This document shows positions 14,344-14,869 of a DNA stretch of 14,869 bases, in pieces (position 1 is the stretch's first letter; each line of letters begins with the position of its first letter). This DNA comes from JAHFOW01 sp964370795. GTDB taxonomy: Bacteria; Planctomycetota; Brocadiia; Brocadiales; Brocadiaceae. A program made the translations under genes and the position numbers. The DNA lies in the NCBI GenBank assembly GCA_964370795.1, contig CAYJME010000065.1, positions 1 through 14,869 on the forward strand, in the 5' to 3' direction. The notes under the pieces were generated by a model. The model was not told the origin of the DNA and searched no databases. It was given only the letters and a program-made list of their open reading frames with translations.

Positions 14344-14536
14344 TTCCGAAGTATCTGATGGACGCTTGATGGTCTTGTTCGAACCTATCGTTATGGAACA
14401 GGCTTCCTGCACGGTATTCCCCCTTCGGCGAAGATAAACAGATAATGTTATTTACCATATTGCAATGTCAAACTTCTTTACAACATGGAGAAAATGGAGA
14501 AATGATAGCAAGTTATTTTAAATAAGCTAATACGAA

Positions 14537-14566
14537 AAGAAGAAGAAGAAGAAGAAGAAGAAGAAG
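14537..14566 (+). repeat. (AAG)10 trinucleotide repeat
   Basis: Ten exact AAG units in a row, followed by AA and then an ATG. Such long pure trinucleotide runs are uncommon in bacteria and are prone to slippage. The run is purine-rich and lies directly before an ATG, but no convincing gene follows. Confidence 0.95.
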
Positions 14567-14754
14567 AATGCAAGCTTTTTTTGTTTTTTCCAAGGGACGA
14601 ATCATTCGGGATTGTTTGGGAATAGATGTTTTTAGCAAATTCTTGTATCATAATCCGTGCTCATTTTGTGCTAAAATCAATCCTTAAGGCATATACCACA
14701 ATAGTACCTCATAAAAAATATTTTTACATTTTCAGCAAAAACATGAAGAAACCT

Positions 14755-14785
14755 AACCCTGTCAGGGTTGACTCACGATTTCGTG
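14755..14785. repeat. Two small adjacent palindromes downstream of the tRNA
   Basis: AACCCTG, one base, then CAGGGTT (14755-14769), and CACGA-TT-TCGTG (14774-14785). They lie 37 to 67 bases beyond the 3' end of the minus-strand tRNA and might end or trim its transcript. The AACCCTGTCAGGGTT form also looks like a dispersed intergenic palindrome. No T-run follows. Confidence 0.45.
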
Positions 14786-14821
14786 CTTCGGATTTTATCT
14801 TTTCCGTATTTTATACAAAAA

Positions 14822-14869
14822 TGCCAGAGAAGGGAGTTGAACCCTTACCCCCTGTGACGGGGACCAGAT
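14822..14869 (-). tRNA. tRNA with long variable arm (Leu or Tyr), 3' part only
   Basis: On the minus strand the edge of the window reads ATCTGG, a variable-arm hairpin (CCCC/GGGG around GTCACA), a T arm (AAGGG-TTCAACT-CCCTT with the invariant TTCAA loop), an acceptor strand CTCTGGC and an A discriminator. The long variable arm limits it to tRNA-Leu, -Ser or -Tyr. The A at position 73 speaks against Ser. AATCTG after the anticodon and GTCACAG in the arm recall tRNA-Tyr, while the implied 5' end GCCAGAG fits Leu better. The anticodon lies beyond the window edge. CCA is not encoded; TTTTT follows one base after the discriminator. Confidence 0.85.

Larger units (their letters stand above)
14344..14821. 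other. AT-rich non-coding stretch before the tRNA
   Basis: No gene is supported in these 478 bases. They contain a trinucleotide repeat (14537-14566), a possible 39-codon frame from ATG 14568 to TAA 14687 that I do not trust, two small hairpins (14755-14769 and 14774-14785) and AT-rich filler. On the minus strand the tRNA 3' end is followed directly by TTTTT. Confidence 0.5.

Noticed and set aside
14822..14869. tRNA-Val with anticodon CAC or tRNA-Asp with GTC
   Set aside because: Treating CCCC-GTCACAG-GGGG as the anticodon arm leaves only one base before the T arm, which is impossible; it fits a long variable arm instead.
1..14869. CRISPR array
   Set aside because: No regularly spaced direct repeats were seen; the only tandem repeat is the AAG microsatellite.

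Overview
The window reads as chromosomal DNA of a Gram-negative, diderm bacterium. It holds two large AsmA/DUF748-type envelope proteins, an FtsH protease, a YqjE/YqjD-like membrane pair and c-di-GMP signalling. The backbone is moderately AT-rich by eye. No gene fixes the taxon; the gene mix recalls anammox planctomycetes (Brocadia/Kuenenia type), but that is an impression from memory, not a demonstration.

Layout. Positions 152-3088 (+) encode a DUF748 protein. Positions 3089-3726 are a decayed stretch with a broken small coiled-coil gene between two imperfect direct repeats and a REP-like inverted repeat. Positions 3727-4715 (+) carry a holin-like DUF1469 (YqjE-like) protein and a DUF883 (YqjD-like) protein, plus two doubtful tiny ORFs. 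Positions 4802-6490 (+) encode a PAS-GGDEF-EAL enzyme with both active sites apparently intact. It converges, across a near-perfect palindrome, on a small secreted-protein gene on the minus strand (6621-6926). The leader of that small gene contains a clear c-di-GMP-I (GEMM-I) riboswitch at about 7069-7160. Further right on the minus strand are an AsmA protein (7428-9341) and a PflX-type radical SAM protein (9406-10311). ftsH follows on the plus strand (10530-12350).

Positions 12347-14343 form a compact block of minus-strand genes whose base composition looks richer in GC than the rest. From the ftsH stop outward it holds a frameshifted unknown gene, a small CxxC protein, a frameshifted GIY-YIG/T5orf172-like gene with an HTH-like N-terminus, twin palindromic operator-like sites, and an integron-type tyrosine recombinase that has lost its catalytic domain and carries a nonsense codon. 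This looks like a decaying island between ftsH and a tRNA gene with a long variable arm, whose 3' half lies at the right edge (14822-14869, minus).

The most interesting functional unit is the c-di-GMP module: an enzyme able in principle to make and break c-di-GMP, next to an orphan secreted small protein whose mRNA leader senses c-di-GMP. The adjacent AsmA-family genes are envelope proteins, but no sequence evidence links them to the riboswitch.
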